From assembly GCA_032173965.1 (NCBI GenBank), contig JAVUNC010000006.1:40085870-40149869 (forward strand): a DNA stretch of 64,000 bases, read 5' to 3'. The DNA is from Sitta carolinensis. Lineage: Eukaryota; Chordata; Aves; Passeriformes; Sittidae. Below, piece by piece: positions 1-14,700 of this stretch (position 1 is its first letter; each line of letters opens with the position of its first letter). Position numbers and translations under genes: made by a program. Below the pieces are notes generated by a model. The model was not told the origin of the DNA. It saw only the letters and a program-made list of their open reading frames with translations, and did not search any database.

Positions 1-2239
1 TTAATGAGGGGAGAATTACGAAGACTTTAATGCAATCAGAAAAGAGGAGCCCTGAGGCAGCTAGGGAATAAAACCTGCCCTTAAATCAGAGGCAGGCAGC
101 CGAGCATGGAAATAAAGGCATACACAAGCATGTACATGCACACACACATACCTACCACACACACAGAGACCTTGCAGAACTGCTGTAAAAACACTGGGAG
201 TTTTGCCTGGGCAACAAACACCTATCTCAGAAAATGGTATCTATCTTCTCTCCAAAAGATTTAAAAAATCACAAAATTATATCCACTTGGCAGGCTCCTC
301 CCTCTGCCAGGAGGGGACCACTACCCAAAGTTTTAAACATGCAAAAATCCATTTTCATTTCATGAAAATGAAAGAGCTTTTTGTGAAGGTGGCATATTAA
401 CTGCTTGGGTGTCAAGCAACAGCAGCAAGGCAGCTTTGCCAAGCGGAAAGGTGCCTCTCTCAAGGCCAGACTTGCTGCATGAACCCAACACATATAAACT
501 GCTCACTGTCCTGCACTCATGCCAGAGGCAGCATCTACTTTATGGTGAAAGGCACCTCCTCCCATCCCCTCACCACTCCCTCCTCAACCTCTTCAGTGAA
601 TTCTCTCCCTTGTGCACAAATCATGTAACATTTATTCCTTAGCAAAACAGAAGTCTTAAGCTGCTGGCATTTTCTCTGGCACTGTGACATGCCCTAGTGG
701 CCTTGCTGGTTCATATTTTGCAGGGGGGTGTGTGTTTTTTCAGAAACAACTCTTATGAAAGAAAGCATTCCATCTTTCTGGAAGGATTCTCTAACCCTTG
801 CTTGCATAACAAAGATGGCTTCATCAGCACAGTCCATCCCAGAGAATGCTGGCTCCCAGTTTAATGGCATAAAAAGCAGGATAGGAGTTTCCCATATCTC
901 TTTCAGACTCATCTTGTTTACTTGAAAATAATGAGCAAGAGTACTGGGATGTCAAACACCAGACACCTTTTCTTTGCCAGACACACAAAACATGATGTTA
1001 CAAATTCTGGGCATGCAGTACTTCAGCTCTTTTCCCTAGTTTGGATAAGCACTAACATACAGAGAAGCAACTGAATGGCTGCTGACAGCTCTAAGAGGAG
1101 ATTCAATTCTAATTTCTGGCTCTAATATACACCTGAGGGGATGTGAGACAGCTGTTTCTTCCTCCCATAACTCCTGCACTGTAGTGAGAAAGCATGGCAC
1201 CCCTGCCTTCTGCTAGGTGGAACGGCTGTCCTGCTCGGTGTGCACTGAAACAATACACTCGGAGAAAGCTAGGCTGCTGCTTCTTCTGCCACTGAGATGT
1301 ATCAGACACCTCTGCCACAAAAAGGCTGAGCTTCTGCACCACATTCTCACATACACTAGACAACTGTGGAACTAAATCACTGGGGCAAGTGACTACAAGC
1401 GATTTAGCCCTAAAGACAAAGAAGTTACAAAGTCACCAAGACAGAGTGAAAAAAATAAGAACAAGTAAAGAGGGAACTGTCCTGAGACACAGAGCTTGAA
1501 GCTCAGCAGGTAAGTTAAGGTACTCAGCTGGCACATTCCCAAACATGTATCAAGCACAGAGCTGCGTGTCCCACTGTTAAATGATCACAGAATACTTATC
1601 CCCAGATAAGGAGGCCTGAATATTTCTCAGCAGCAACTCCTACTGGCTACTTGTACCCTATGATGATGGGCTTCCAAAGTAGTGCAAAACTCTCTGTAGC
1701 TGAACGTTTGGAATGAAAAGCACCTCAGAAGAAAAGGAAATCTCCAGAGTTCTCGCAAATTCTGTGCATCTAAGACTGAGAGATCAAAGCAACTGTTGGT
1801 TATATCACTCAGCCAGACTTGAGGGCCTCAAAAGTCAGAGAAATCACTTTCCAGAGACACAAACAAGTGAGAAGACTATCACAGAACCCATCAAGACTGC
1901 AAAAAATAACTATTAGGAAATTCAGCATGGCTATAGCGCAATGCTGTCTAGTATCTAGAAATTATACTTCTGCCCCTTTTGAGTCAGGGCCAATTTTGGC
2001 CCAAAGTTCCAGTTGAATTCAGTGATTTCTTCCAGTCAAGAGCTTCAGGCTATTCAAGATAGTTACTATACCTCTTCCCTGGTTCCACTTCTAGTGGTGA
2101 TCCAGGTTTACTGTCACAGTCTCACCTAGTTTGTGGTGGCATTCAAGAAAGAACAGCAGCCTCGGTTCTCCCCTGAGCAGCAGGCAGAGTCTGAGATGGT
2201 GTCACACACTGCGGCTCCACACACAGGCCTGCCTTGCTT
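1..2239. other. Non-coding unique sequence
   Basis: I see no gene here. The only simple-sequence feature is a short CA-rich patch at about 136-172. All open frames are under 90 codons, overlap one another on both strands, and show no recognisable domain. No CR1, LTR or SINE signature was found. Confidence 0.6.
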
Positions 2240-2420
2240 CAAGCAGCTCCTTCTCATTCTGGTTTGTTATGATTAAAAATGCACATCACCCAGCGAGGCC
2301 TTGGAGTGGAACTCAGCTGGAAATTGGATCATTAATATTCTTTCTCATGCCCATTGCCACAATTTCTTACCTCTTCACAAGCAATTGCTAACAATGCAAC
2401 AACTGAGGGTCTCAGGCTAA
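2240..2420. promoter_or_regulatory. Candidate conserved non-coding element (weak)
   Basis: This AT-rich block has dense homeodomain-type ATTA/TAAT words, including GGATCATTAATATT at about 2327-2340. It has none of the simple repeats or transposon ends seen elsewhere. No frame is open across it. The call rests only on texture that resembles vertebrate CNEs, and alignment could easily overturn it. Confidence 0.3.
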
Positions 2421-4739
2421 AAGTGAAGTCAAGACTTTAATGCTCATTGTTACTCCACTTCATAAACTTTTGTCCATAACCCGACATCCCATCAAACTTA
2501 GGCCAATGGGCTGCATGTCAGCTGTCTTTGAACCCTTTGAACTGCCTTTCCCCAGTTTATCTACCAAAATATCTTAAGATCCATATCATCTTAAACCATC
2601 AGAAACAGGATTCAAGGTTAATCCCACTCCCAAGCAGATGGAAATACAAGGAAAGGAAACAATTGATTCAAAGAATCTATCCACTCATGGTTTTAACTCT
2701 TGGTCACCACACTTTCCACACAGTTAAAGCACTCTAAATGGGTTGGAGAGATAAATGCAAAGCAAGGGTAGGGCATACCGCATGATGGAGAATCCCACAA
2801 ATGTACAAAAGGGGATATTTTCTCATCTAGCAGAGTTATTTACGCAAGCTCACATCAATTCTGTGTGCTGTTACTGCTGCAACTTACTAACTGGGAAAAC
2901 TAGCGGACATGGGCAAATCCCCGACCACTGCTAAAATCATCCTTTGACAGAATGGATCCAGAGGCATAGATATAGCACAGGACACGGAGCAAGTGTTTGA
3001 AATCCCCCATAGGTCTCATTGTATGCACTCATTGGCCTATTTGAACATACCTTCCTGTATGGTGTTCACATCAGAGCAAAAATGACTACAGCACTGATCA
3101 TGGAAAAATAAAAATGAATAGGCATATTTTCTTTTGGGACTTTAGCATCATCTCTGTGGACATTGGTACCAGGCAGAGGAAGTTTGTTCTTGTTTGTCAG
3201 CTTACTGAGCTGAAATTCCTTTGACTGTGCGCAGCACAAGAGGTTGAATATCTTCTTGAGAAGTGGAGAAGCCTGCTAGCCAGCAACTGGCATAAGGCAG
3301 CTGGGAAAACATCACTGCTCACAAGAATCTGGATGACAGCAACTATAAATTCTGCTCCAAATATATATTAATTCTCCATCACCTTACTCGACTACCTCAA
3401 AAACATCTCCTCCCAGTAAAGGTTTTGTATCTTAGGTGGACAAACTGTTGGGGACTCAAAGGATCTGTTACACATCACTGAAATGCCCCTCAGGCTGAGG
3501 ACTTGCTTTGTGTCCCTCTCCATAACACAAATACAATACAAATATCACCAAATATAAGTGTTCACTAATTACCACAAGGGCATGATTTAATATTAAACTG
3601 CTCCTCCACACACAAATTTGCATGTTTGGCACTTGCATTTTGATGTCACTCTTTGTTTAGTTTTATTTTATGTCAGAAATAATAATTTTCAATGAAAATA
3701 TTCTGACAGTAAAACACATAGCTTCATTACCAGGCACTTCAGTGCAGAAACATGAGCGATGACTATCTCAGAGTGATGGGCTTCGTGAATGTACACAGCA
3801 GTATCAGCTCAAAGGAATTCAGAAACGGAGCTGTCCCATCAGTCAGATGGAATAAACAAAACCCCGCCACACCAACTTGAGATAAGCACAAAGAAATAAA
3901 AGAAGAACCAGAGGGTCTGAAATTATATGACTGGTCTTGAAATATGTACACTTTTCAAAGCCAAAAGCCTAGTAAACTTACTGTGCCACACCACAGACAT
4001 TTTCCTTCAAGGAAGAGGAAGAAGCCACCACCACTGCCTCTTCCCTTTGGCAGCTCAGTCAGTCACTGGCATCTCAGCTTAGCACTCTGTTCACAAGGGC
4101 AGAGCCTTGATGGCTCCTGAAAGCCAACAGAGCTCCAGCAAACACAAATCAGCAGCCCCCAGAAAGACAGGCAAGTCTTACACACATCAAATGTATTTTA
4201 AAGAGACAATAGATAAGAACAAACCTCTGCTATAGCATTTGCCAGCTCTGGACTCCTTCAAAGCTATACAACATGCAATCTCCACACAAGGACCAGTGAC
4301 TTCTTGTGTATCACTGAAAGTCACAGACTTTCAGTACCTCAGTCATTCAGCCTACTATTAATGCTCAAGTGTCAGCTTTCCCTACCTGAACTGAGAGGTA
4401 GGCCCTGAGTTTTCCTAATCCACCAAGCCCCAGCCTCCCCAGCATTCCTGGGGCCAACTTACATGCCTTTCTAGACATCCCTCTCTGTGACCATGACAAG
4501 GGCAGAGCAGAGGGTGCTCATGGCAGTCTTGCTCAGGGAGCACTGGATACCATGCTGCAAATTAACTTAACCCTCAATTTATTTAAGGGGGGGGCAGGCA
4601 GAAAAATCTTGAAAGGTTTCTTCCTGCCTGCCAATTTTTCCCATCTTCTACCTCAGTTCTGGCTGGATTCCCCCTTCCCCCTGTCCTCAGCTAGCACTGC
4701 CAGGCTCAGTCCTCCTCACCCTAGCCCCCCCTCCCCAAG
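2421..4739. other. Non-coding unique sequence
   Basis: No gene or repeat family is recognised. The interval contains a G8 run at about 4588-4595 and pyrimidine-rich patches at about 4660-4740. The patches leave one strand open by low stop density rather than by coding content. Confidence 0.55.
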
Positions 4740-5180
4740 GACAAGCAAAGTTATTACAATAATGAATTAGCCAGGCTGCTTACTGCTGCCAGTGGCGAAG
4801 GCAATTATCCCACTCCACGTCCCCAGCCACCGCTCAGCTCCCTCATAAAGAGAGGCTTTTGGGGCCGCTTTGTGCTTTGATTGGAAATGAAGAGATTGCT
4901 AATTAGGGAACCCCTGCTGGGATCGGGCTGGCAGGAACAATGGTGAAACGGACGGAGCACGCGTCCATTTAGAGAGGGGGGGAGAAGAGAGAAATGTGAG
5001 CCCCTCTGTAATGTAGCGCATCCTCTACTCACACCATAAACAACAGGGCAGACAATTTTATAGAGATTTTCACCTTTTAAAGTATGCTAATTTGTTTATA
5101 GAAAGCAATAATTTGGTGTGTGTTTGCATAGGTCAAAGCCCATAGTTTTTGTGTACAGTATGCATTGGCGCATGCGTGCA
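4740..5180. promoter_or_regulatory. Candidate conserved non-coding element
   Basis: This long complex block differs from its flanks. It keeps several CpGs, for example around 4793, 4819, 4865, 4924, 4950 and 4961. It also carries clustered transcription-factor words. An octamer-like ATGCTAAT at 5084-5091 is followed directly by a FOX-type TGTTTAT at 5093-5099. An NRF1-like GCGCATGCGT lies at 5168-5177. No reading frame spans it, and no mobile-element signature is present. A CNE or enhancer role is inferred from texture and motif density. Confidence 0.5.
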
Positions 5181-8100
5181 TACATACACTCCTGAAGAAA
5201 ATGCCTCTGGAAACAACTGTGGGTACCTACACAGCTGACCATATATTTCTTGTTATTCACTGGGCAGCATGCATCAATCCTGCATTAACAGGGAAAGATG
5301 CTTAGAAAAGCCTGTTGATGAGTATTAACATAGAATTTTAATGCCTGAATTCACGTATCACCAAAGTTGAAAATGAGTTACCAAATTAGTCAGTTCACCT
5401 GAGGCTTGCCCAAGGAACCACTTCCACTGCTTTGCCCAAGAGGTTTAAATGACAAGTGGACCTCCAGGAGGAGAAAATGTCACCATTAACACAATGCTTT
5501 CTTATACTCATCCTGAAATTTCTTCTTAATTCAATTGCTCTAAGTGTCCATGGAGGGTCTCAGGAGCTAAATTCAACTTTCCATCTGACAAACTGTGCAC
5601 CAAAAAATTAGAAAATACCTCCCTTACAGTGCACAAGCACACATCAACCACTTCACAAAACTGCACCAACAGCCCCTATACACATAGTATGCTGTGGTGT
5701 TGGGGTCTAGTGACTTTTAAGTCTTGTCAAAAAAAAATACCTCTCCCAACATTTGAGCATGCAATTCTCACCACCTATAAAATACAACCTGTCAACAAAA
5801 GCAAATCTCTCACCTTTTTGTACAAAGCTGATAGAAAGCAGTTGGAACTTATCCTGCATTACTTGGTTGATTAAGTAATTGCATCAGGGGAGCATACAAA
5901 TATCATGTTAAAACAGAAAATACAGTTTTCAACCATATATTTGACTCGCCATGCAAAAAATTTGTATACTGTTGATTTAGTGCAGTGTATACACTATACA
6001 CTAAGTGATCTATGTAAGCTAAAGCAAATTTCAAATTTGAAGATGGAATTTATATTTTAGAATTCCCTTGCAGATACTGAAACATTTTAATATAAAAGTA
6101 TAATATTCCCTGAAAATATTTTCAGTAAAGCATAAGTGTTAACAGAAAATAATCACTAAAGGCAGAAACACTGCTGAACTGAGAATGACTTTCAAATTCA
6201 CAGACTATTTGTCCCCGCTGTTTGCTCACCTCTAGTGTTTATATCCTTCAAACAGTTGTAGGTAGTTTTCACGTTCCTCTTAGTCATCACTTAGCCGAGC
6301 TTCACATATTTAGTTCTTTTGATCTTCCTTCATAAAAACAATCCCTCAAGCTCTGTTATCATTTTTGTTGTTCCTCTCTTACTACCTTCCAAGTTTCCTC
6401 TGCATTTTTTGCTGCTAGTGCCCAGAGCTGAACATCTCACCAGAACACATCCTCACTGCTTCCTGGTGTCCTGTCTGCTCACATGATCCAGTCTCATACA
6501 AAGGCCAATGTTTGCAGCCTGCCCACTCTGCTCCCTTGGCCTGTCATGCTACATTGCCAACACAGGTGAGACTTGTCTGTCTCTACCATTCCCCCAGACT
6601 CTCATTCACTTTTCTCCTGTGTTCCTCTTACCTGGTGGGAACATTTCCTCTCGTGTAGGTATACAGTTGGAAAGCAATACCCTGTGCTAAAACCATGCTT
6701 AGGGTTGTTTTAGGTTTCTGACAACCCTGTAGTTCCCTACTACATAAATAAAACCTGACCACTTAAAAGCAAGGAAACATCTACATAGTGACACTGGAAG
6801 CCAAATTGTAATGTGGTGTACAGTGGTAGACCTGCAGCTGTACCAGTTTATACCTGAGAAGCTATTTCCGTACATCTTGGATTGCCCATATTACAAAGAA
6901 TCACAGTCAGAGAAAGTACAAAGAAGGGTATATTTCACTGCAGTAGCTGTTACTCTGATGTATGAAGCCACTTTACCTTGATTTCACTATCCAAGCATTT
7001 ATATTATAGGGATACAGCTAAACTGAATGTACAAGCAATTCAGTATACCTACCAAAAGGTTCAGGAATTCTTTGGTAAAGCACTTATTATTGCACTCTTG
7101 ATAATCAAATTCTTATTTAGCAGAAGAGGAATAAAACTCATGGTAAAAATCTGGCTGGACACGCCACCTGTATTTGAGACTGATGAATGGGTCTCATTAC
7201 TACATCCATTCACAGGGTCTGATTTTGACTAGCCTAAATATCCTAACAAAGGGAGATGCAAGAGAGTGGCCTTCTCATGGCATTACAGCAGGCAGGGCAG
7301 GGGGACATGTTGGAAGAAATAATCAAGTGGTCTAAAATCCAGAAAGACAGAAGAAAGCCCATTCTCTCTTAGACTGATTCTGTTGTACCCTTAGTAATAT
7401 GCTACTGGTTCTGTCCTCATGTAAAACTCACTTTCTTTAAGAGCCCAACTTCCTTGAAGTAACTGTGTTCTTAATATTCATTCCTGTGTAAAACTGGGAA
7501 AGCATGAACATAAATGCACCCAAAACAAGATTTCTTCCCCAAATTCTTCCTGAAGCAACACAACCACATTCTGGCACTCTGGTAGAGTATGGGCAAACCC
7601 CAAAGGCTTTTGGAGTGTATTGAATTTCTTTTGCTAGTGGATTTAAGTGTAAGATTTTGTATTTTAAGTTACCAATGAATGACATCTCTTTCTGCCTTCT
7701 GCAGAAGTGTAGATTCTTCTTTAATTTGACAAAAATATGTTACATTCACAGAACAAAAAACTACATTGTTTCTGCCTATTTGTTTCCTTTAGGAGTTTAA
7801 CTTTTACAAATCCAGTTGTAATAAAATGAAGTCCCTCTGCACGAGCTCTTTAATGCAGCTCTGCTACAGAAAGCAGAGATCCTACTGTCCTTCTCAACCG
7901 AGCCACATTTGTCCTGCCTCCTTCTTTGTGTTAACACGTGTGTTTGTACTGCTCAGATTGAGGAGCTGATCTGGGTTAAAAATTACAAAGGTTAGCTTAA
8001 TTCAAACCGACCACATGCAGGATTACTGGAAGTCCAGCTGGACACAAATACCTGTACGTGGCATATGACATGCAGCAGCTCTGAAAGTTGTGAAACCATT

Positions 8101-11100
8101 AGCAACGTCAAAGGGTTTCTAAAAAGCATTCTTATATGGGGTATTTTTCTTTGAAAATGTCCCCATTTGTGTAGATAAATGATGACACGGTTGAGACAGA
8201 ATGAGATTGAAAGACATAAGTACTGAACTGAAAAGCTTGGTGCTGTCAAACTAATACCTGCTTGAAACAAAACCTATGCAATGACAGATCTGAGAAGCAT
8301 AATAAATTTAATTCCAAGAATAGGCTAAGGGTTGACCTGATCTAATTGTAAGAGGGGAAAATTTAATCATGGAAAGTTCTTTAATCTAGCTTTAAAAGAA
8401 TATAAGACAAGATTATTCTTGGTATCCAAAAGTAGACAAATTTCCCTTAGCTGTAAAGACATTTTTAAACAGCCAGAACCAGCCATTGGGACCTCTAGTC
8501 ATGAGGCATGATGGTTATTCTATCACAAACTCTCTAAATCAAAGTTGTGTGTCTCTCTAGAAGATGTTGCTGTTGAGAAACTGCCCAAACAAGTCCAGAA
8601 GTTACTAGGTGGATTTTAGATTTTAATGCAGTTAGGCCTAAAACATGAGTAGTATGGGTGTGCCTTAATATCTTTCGAGAGCCCTTGTGATTCTTTAAAA
8701 GTTGTAGAAAACAAGACAAGTGTTCGAAGACAGCATCTGCTCTGCAAAAGCCATTCACTAAGTGTTTGAGCTGTTTGTCCAGTATTGTTTGTTCCCAATA
8801 AGTTTCAGTTGAGACAAGTCATACACTGCTTTCATAAGGCAATTTCTTATACATTATAGTAATCCTGCTATGAAAAATTACACATTTTTGCCAGAGGATA
8901 TATGTTTTATTTACCAGAAAGTATAAAGCATATACACAGAATGTGTAAAGGCTTATGGCAAATGCTGTGCAGCGCACAAGTCTTAAACAGGAAAAGTGGT
9001 CAGTTAAATTTGTCCATGTCTTGAATTCAATAACCTTTGGGTTGGTTAGAGGTGAGGTAAATAAGACTTAATTTTTTTAAAATCTCCTTTACTATTTTGA
9101 AATTTAGTTCAAGATTCATAGAGCAAGTTGCTAATGAGAACAAATACTATAAATTCATCACATCACGGTTACAAAAAGGTGAGGAGAGCTGCTTGTCAAT
9201 CAGCCAACCCAATATGTTTGCCTTGCTATCATTGTTTGCCTGCACTACTATAGTACTCATTTTCAGTGTGGGTGCACTGAAGTCAAGCTGAGAACTCTGC
9301 TGTAACACATGCTCATAAACAAGAGAGGAAAAGCTGTTCTCCCAGTTTCTCACATACTCTGGCTAACTAAACATGACTCTAGTTTTAACAAATGAAACAA
9401 ATCCATGATTTCATTCAGACTCTTTCATGGTATTGGGGAAAACACTGTTCTATTCTTCTCCATTACATGTTCACTTAGTACTCTCTTGCCTACTGAAGGC
9501 TTCGCAAAGGCACACACTCTTGTTCTCCAACCCCCTCTGATTTGCGTCATTGCAGGCTGTGTTCAAAAACTGATCACCTGTTCCCTCTGCAACATCTCTC
9601 AAACACCAGCCTTGTTTTCCTACTACAACTTACTGCCTTCTTGGCTCTCAGCAAGGAAAAGCTGTATTGCCTTTTCTCTAAAGGGATCACACCAGCCTTT
9701 TTATCCTTCTGGATTCTATGTTTCCATAAGGATGAACCAGGACAAATTATGTGCACCTCATGAGGAAAGGCAAAGAACTTAGAAAAACATAATTTACATT
9801 TATTGAATATTTTTTTGAGTTTTCTTTACTCTGAAATGAAACTAGTAAATACTCTGGCTGAATTCAGTGAGGTGTCTTTTGAAATCACCTTTTGAAATAA
9901 CTCATTGTAGGAGGAAAAGTCCTTGATGATATTGCTAATTTTTAGGAAGCCTAACTCTTACTTAATCATCTGCAAAGCTACACTAGCACAGCTTGGGGAA
10001 AGAGAAGACAGCAACCATCAAAGTAATTTGTGGTCAGTTTCAAGTACCTGACTGAAGAAGAAATCCCTGAATCCTGGCAGATGCAGGCTTCCCTGGTAGA
10101 GCTCCAGTGATGCACTCACGAAGGCTGCAGCAAGGCTGGCCCAGACCACAGGTGCAGGACTTGCCAGGTGGTAGCCTTGAAAAGGTTGTCCAGGCTCCAG
10201 AAAGAATGTCCTCCTACACACAATGAACTGCTACCTTTGACTAGCCTTGAAGATGGGTTTAAAACAGAGAAAAGAGTCACTAAACTCAAACATTCTTAAT
10301 AGAACCACAATAAAGATTATACAGTAGTTCAAGAGACTGATGCAAAGTTGTAGCAGGGGGCAAAAAACAACCCCATAGAGTATACTGGAGCCAAAGAGCA
10401 TTTAGAGACAGAACTTAAATCCAAAAAGTATCAAAGAGTCTACGTGAGGAAGGAACTGTGAACATGAGAGAGAACTAGGGAGAAGAAAAAATATTAGGAA
10501 ATCATTTCAACTGTATAACTGTGAAAATTTCTGTTGCAGTAGAAGGAATTTACCTGCACAACTGTCATTCCAGAAGTGAACAGGGGTGGAAGAAAGCTGT
10601 GCAAGCAAAGCAAATCAAAGAAAACAAGAATGGAATAACCCAAGAAACTTTTCCATCTCTGACAGTTGTGTTCTCACAAATTGGAATATGTGGTAAACTT
10701 AGGAGATTTATATCTACTACCACAAAACACACGTAGAAATGAAAGGACCAACACCTCCCCACCAAATCAGTGGTATGTTACTATTAAGAAACTGTTTTCC
10801 ATGCTCAGAGGAGGTTATAGGCTTCCCCTTTAAGGGATGTTTAAGTATGGGACTATTTTTTCTTCCCTAATGATAGGAGAAGGAAGTGAGTGAGGTCAGA
10901 TTCCTGTAGATCTCTGTGCACTCCCTATGGTCTAGTTTAGGAGACTTAAAAGGATTCAGATTAACTGGGGTGGCTTTGTTGATTACACATAGAGAGGAAA
11001 ATGACCCCATGTGGTAAGTGTTTCCAGGACAGCTGCTCCGTTGGTGAAACACTGCTGCATTCCAGAAATAAACTCCTACAGTCAAATTAGCAGCTCGAGT

Positions 11101-11765
11101 CCTCTCCACAGAAATGTGCCTTTAAATGTGCCAAGAAGTTGCAGCATTTCCCAGATGAATGGAAAACCAGCAGCATAAATTCCTGCTTAGCTCCACTTTT
11201 AAATAGAAAATGATACAAAAAGATGTTTGTACAATATCAAATCATTCTTCATAGTCACATAATTGCTCTGCATTATTGATGGGCTCAAAGAAAAAAATAA
11301 AAAAGAAAGAAAATTTGGAATATTTCTGGCTGGGTTGGAAAGCTAAACGTAGCATGGTTCCCCAACACTTCAGGCCTGTCACAAGTTTTACAGGTCTGAG
11401 GGCTTATCAAGACTTCAGTGTAAAAGATTTTGGGTTGATTTCCATGCACATCAGTACCTACCAGTGCAAAGTATTGAAATATGCAAAAGATTACAATCTA
11501 CACGTGAAGCAAGATAGGAGGCACTGCTGCCCCTTCCCTGGCCTCTTCTAGCTCCCAAACAGTAATGCACAGCTGTCCTCTCACCACAGAGGTGAATTCT
11601 GGCCCATGAAAGTAAATGTGCTCAGAAGCCCCAATGCATTTCACATTACACTGAAGACATACAGCAGCAAAACTACATGAGACTACACGAGCTTCCAAGT
11701 TTATGCAGGTTTAAAATTATAAATTTACAGATGGTGGCATTGGTAAAGGTTCAAGAAATCCTGGG
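5181..11765. other. Non-coding unique sequence
   Basis: No gene, RNA gene or transposon is recognised. There is one perfect 12-bp palindrome, AGTGTATACACT, at 5984-5995. The open frames are short. The longest runs about 125 codons, at 9405-9782 on the plus strand. It has no signal, repeat or domain I recognise and shares its space with other frames on both strands. Confidence 0.55.
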
Positions 11766-11790
11766 AAAAAAAAAAAAAAAAAAAAAAAAA
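11766..11790 (+). repeat. Poly(A) tract, 25 bases
   Basis: This is a pure run of 25 A. The upstream sequence shows no SINE, L1 or processed-gene body, so it is not supported as a retrotransposon tail. Confidence 0.95.
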
Positions 11791-14700
11791 GGTCAAAACA
11801 CCAAGCCAGAGTTTTCAGCAGATAAGAGGGCACATCCTCAGTACTCTGGGATCACAGGATAGGTGTTGTACAAGAAGCATACTCCACTGAGTTCAAGATG
11901 TTTTTGGTCCTTCCTCTTTCTCACACCGTACTCTCATCTTAAAAGAATACCTTTTTCTCATCCAATTTCCTCCTCTGTCAAGTAAAACCTGGTAAGGTGC
12001 TTCCATGTGCTGCACTGCAGAAAGAAGGTATAGAGGGAATATCACTCCCTCTCATTATCAGATGGGAAAGTCAAAGCCAGAAGCCAGAAAGTTACAAGGA
12101 ACAAGACCCAGCAGGACAAAGGCCTTGCTGGCTGAAGCTCAACACAATGACAATGACCATTTGCTTCAAGCAGCCTTGCCACGGATGATGCAGCAATGCA
12201 AAGCTCCTCTGCCTCAACACGCCACCAAACCAAAACTGTGGGGTGACTAAACCTTCTGCAGAGCTCAGTGTTACAGACCAAAGGATGTGATACATTGAAA
12301 CAAACCCCCAGCTGCTGCATAAGGTGGTCTTAAATAAAAATACCTGAAAGGGTCCTCTAACCCACTGCCTCTTTCCCTTGGGGTCTAACTTCTGCCCTGA
12401 AAATATTACCCCAAAAACCATGCAGTCAGTGGGAAGGAACACAGCACCATACAGAAAGGAAGATTCAGGAAGAATCACTTCTCCTTATCTCAGTCTTGCT
12501 TCATGGCTGCACTCTTCACTTCTACTTCCAAATTGGCACAGCTTTTCTATCCTATGGACTTTAGCAGCTTTAGAAACACTACCTATAACAGGACAAAAAC
12601 ATTTGGGGTAAGTAAGATTGGATATCCAAAAAAAAAGATTCTACATGTCTGTAACAGAGTATCATGTAAACAACTAACTGCAAAAAGTGACAACACTTAA
12701 TCCAGCCTTTTCCAGCAAGTTATTAGTTATTAGTTAACTAATAATTAGTTAATTATTAGTTATAAGTTATTAGCAGAGCTACACTAGGTCAAGTTGTCAC
12801 TTGGTCCCATATTCTACCTCTGATATCAAATGCTAACGTGTTCAGAGAAAGACAGGAGAAAGAAAGGAGAGTTTTTCCCCTGTTCTTAACCCTGTTGGAC
12901 CTTGGCAGACCTCATAATCAGTATGTTGGCAGCCTGTGGCTTAGACAGTTCCCTCTAGACCATAACATGTACTTGCCACTAATGAGTCCACATGTCCAAT
13001 AAATGCCTTTATGGGGATATTTTTGAATCGATCCATAACTTTGTCACTGAATGACACAAAAAACTCCAAGACTAATTTTATGTGATACAGGATTTCATTT
13101 GTTTTATTTAAAGCACTTCTTTTTAAAGAGAAGGATAACTACCTCATCGAAAGAAGTAAGGAAAAAATGCATGTGTGTAAAGATACTGCGAACATGTAGC
13201 ACAGCTCTTTTTCTTAGCTAAGAAAGTGGAGGTGCTAATTTTGCAAAGCAAAGAATTAGATAAGTTTTACACAGGAAAATATAGGCCCATGCTCTTTTTG
13301 GTATCTTTTTGTTAATTCTGTATCAAGCAAAGTCACCTGTACTCCCAAGAAGCCACACTTTCAGCAATACATTACCACAAATTCCTATCTCAGTTGCCCT
13401 CATCTTTCCTCTAGCCACAGACTTCATGATTGACTCTCCCCCTAGTATTCTCCTGTTTTGAATCAAATTGGAAGCTCTTTCACACAGAAGCTGCCTCATG
13501 GCTAAATGCAGTAGCCCCAGCTGTAGGGAATGTCACAAACATGTCATGTCACGACACAAACATCAAGAGCAAAACAGAAGCAACAACCAAAGTTGCTGAT
13601 AGAACTCATCGCTATAGTCTGATAGCTAGCTAAGAAGAAGTAGAACAGTCAGCATGAGATTTATTAAGTAGTAGACAATAATTTTACATTACATAACATA
13701 TGATGTTGCATATTATATTAAATTCATTATTTTGAGCCTCAAATGTTCAGCTACTGATCAAGTCCCAAAAGAAACATAACTACATATTATATTATGCATT
13801 GGTGGTTATTAATATCATCTCTTTTGGTTATTCCCTGAAACCTGTGGTATAGACACTTTTCTTCTATTAAAAACTTGCAATTTTTCTCATCATCTTGTTT
13901 CACATGGTCGAGATGTAAAGTCAAACATCAAGTGCTGTAATAAAGTTGTTGGCAACATCAAAGAGGATGAAGTATAGAAATTATATTTAGGGTAATTAAA
14001 TGGCTCTGTATTTTATTTGCATATCTTTATATATAAGCTGGCCTGACTCAACAAAGAAGCATTTCACTATATCCTTTGACACTCCTATCTTTGTGCAAGA
14101 TTTTACAACATGCTCCAAATGATCCCAAGATTTCTTGTTCTTCTGACCATGCTGTGGGAAGCTGCAGAGACCTGCCTGAAATTCCTCAAAACACAACATA
14201 TCCAAAAGTGAAATGGTGCAAAGCATGTTGAAGTACAAAGCAGAGACAAAAGGAGATAAGGAACATCATGAGAAAGATGCTCATTTATTTATACAGATGA
14301 GAGTCCAAAGCTTACAGTTATGAGCAGTGGTCCAGCTAATAATGTGAGTCAAGCTCAGTTCATCAGCTGCTTGCAACTGATACCTCAGGGGCAACAGTGT
14401 AAGGGCTTCTCCAGCCCACTGAGCTACATGGACAACTGAGAGCCCATACACAGCCAGGGCCTCCACTTCTCACACTCCTGTGGCTGCAGAAACACCCAGC
14501 AGGTGCTCAGAGCTGACATTCTGCAGTGCTGTGCTCCTTGAACAAGTTTCATGCACCAACAGGGTGGTGTAGCTGAGTGACAAAGCACTGCTCCTCCAGC
14601 AGCTCCTGCAGCAGGTGGGTGTTTCTCCATCTGCCACACTGAGGCCAGAAAGAAATACCTGACTTCTCAGGGCAAGTTTGATGCTTCAGTGCAAAGGAGA

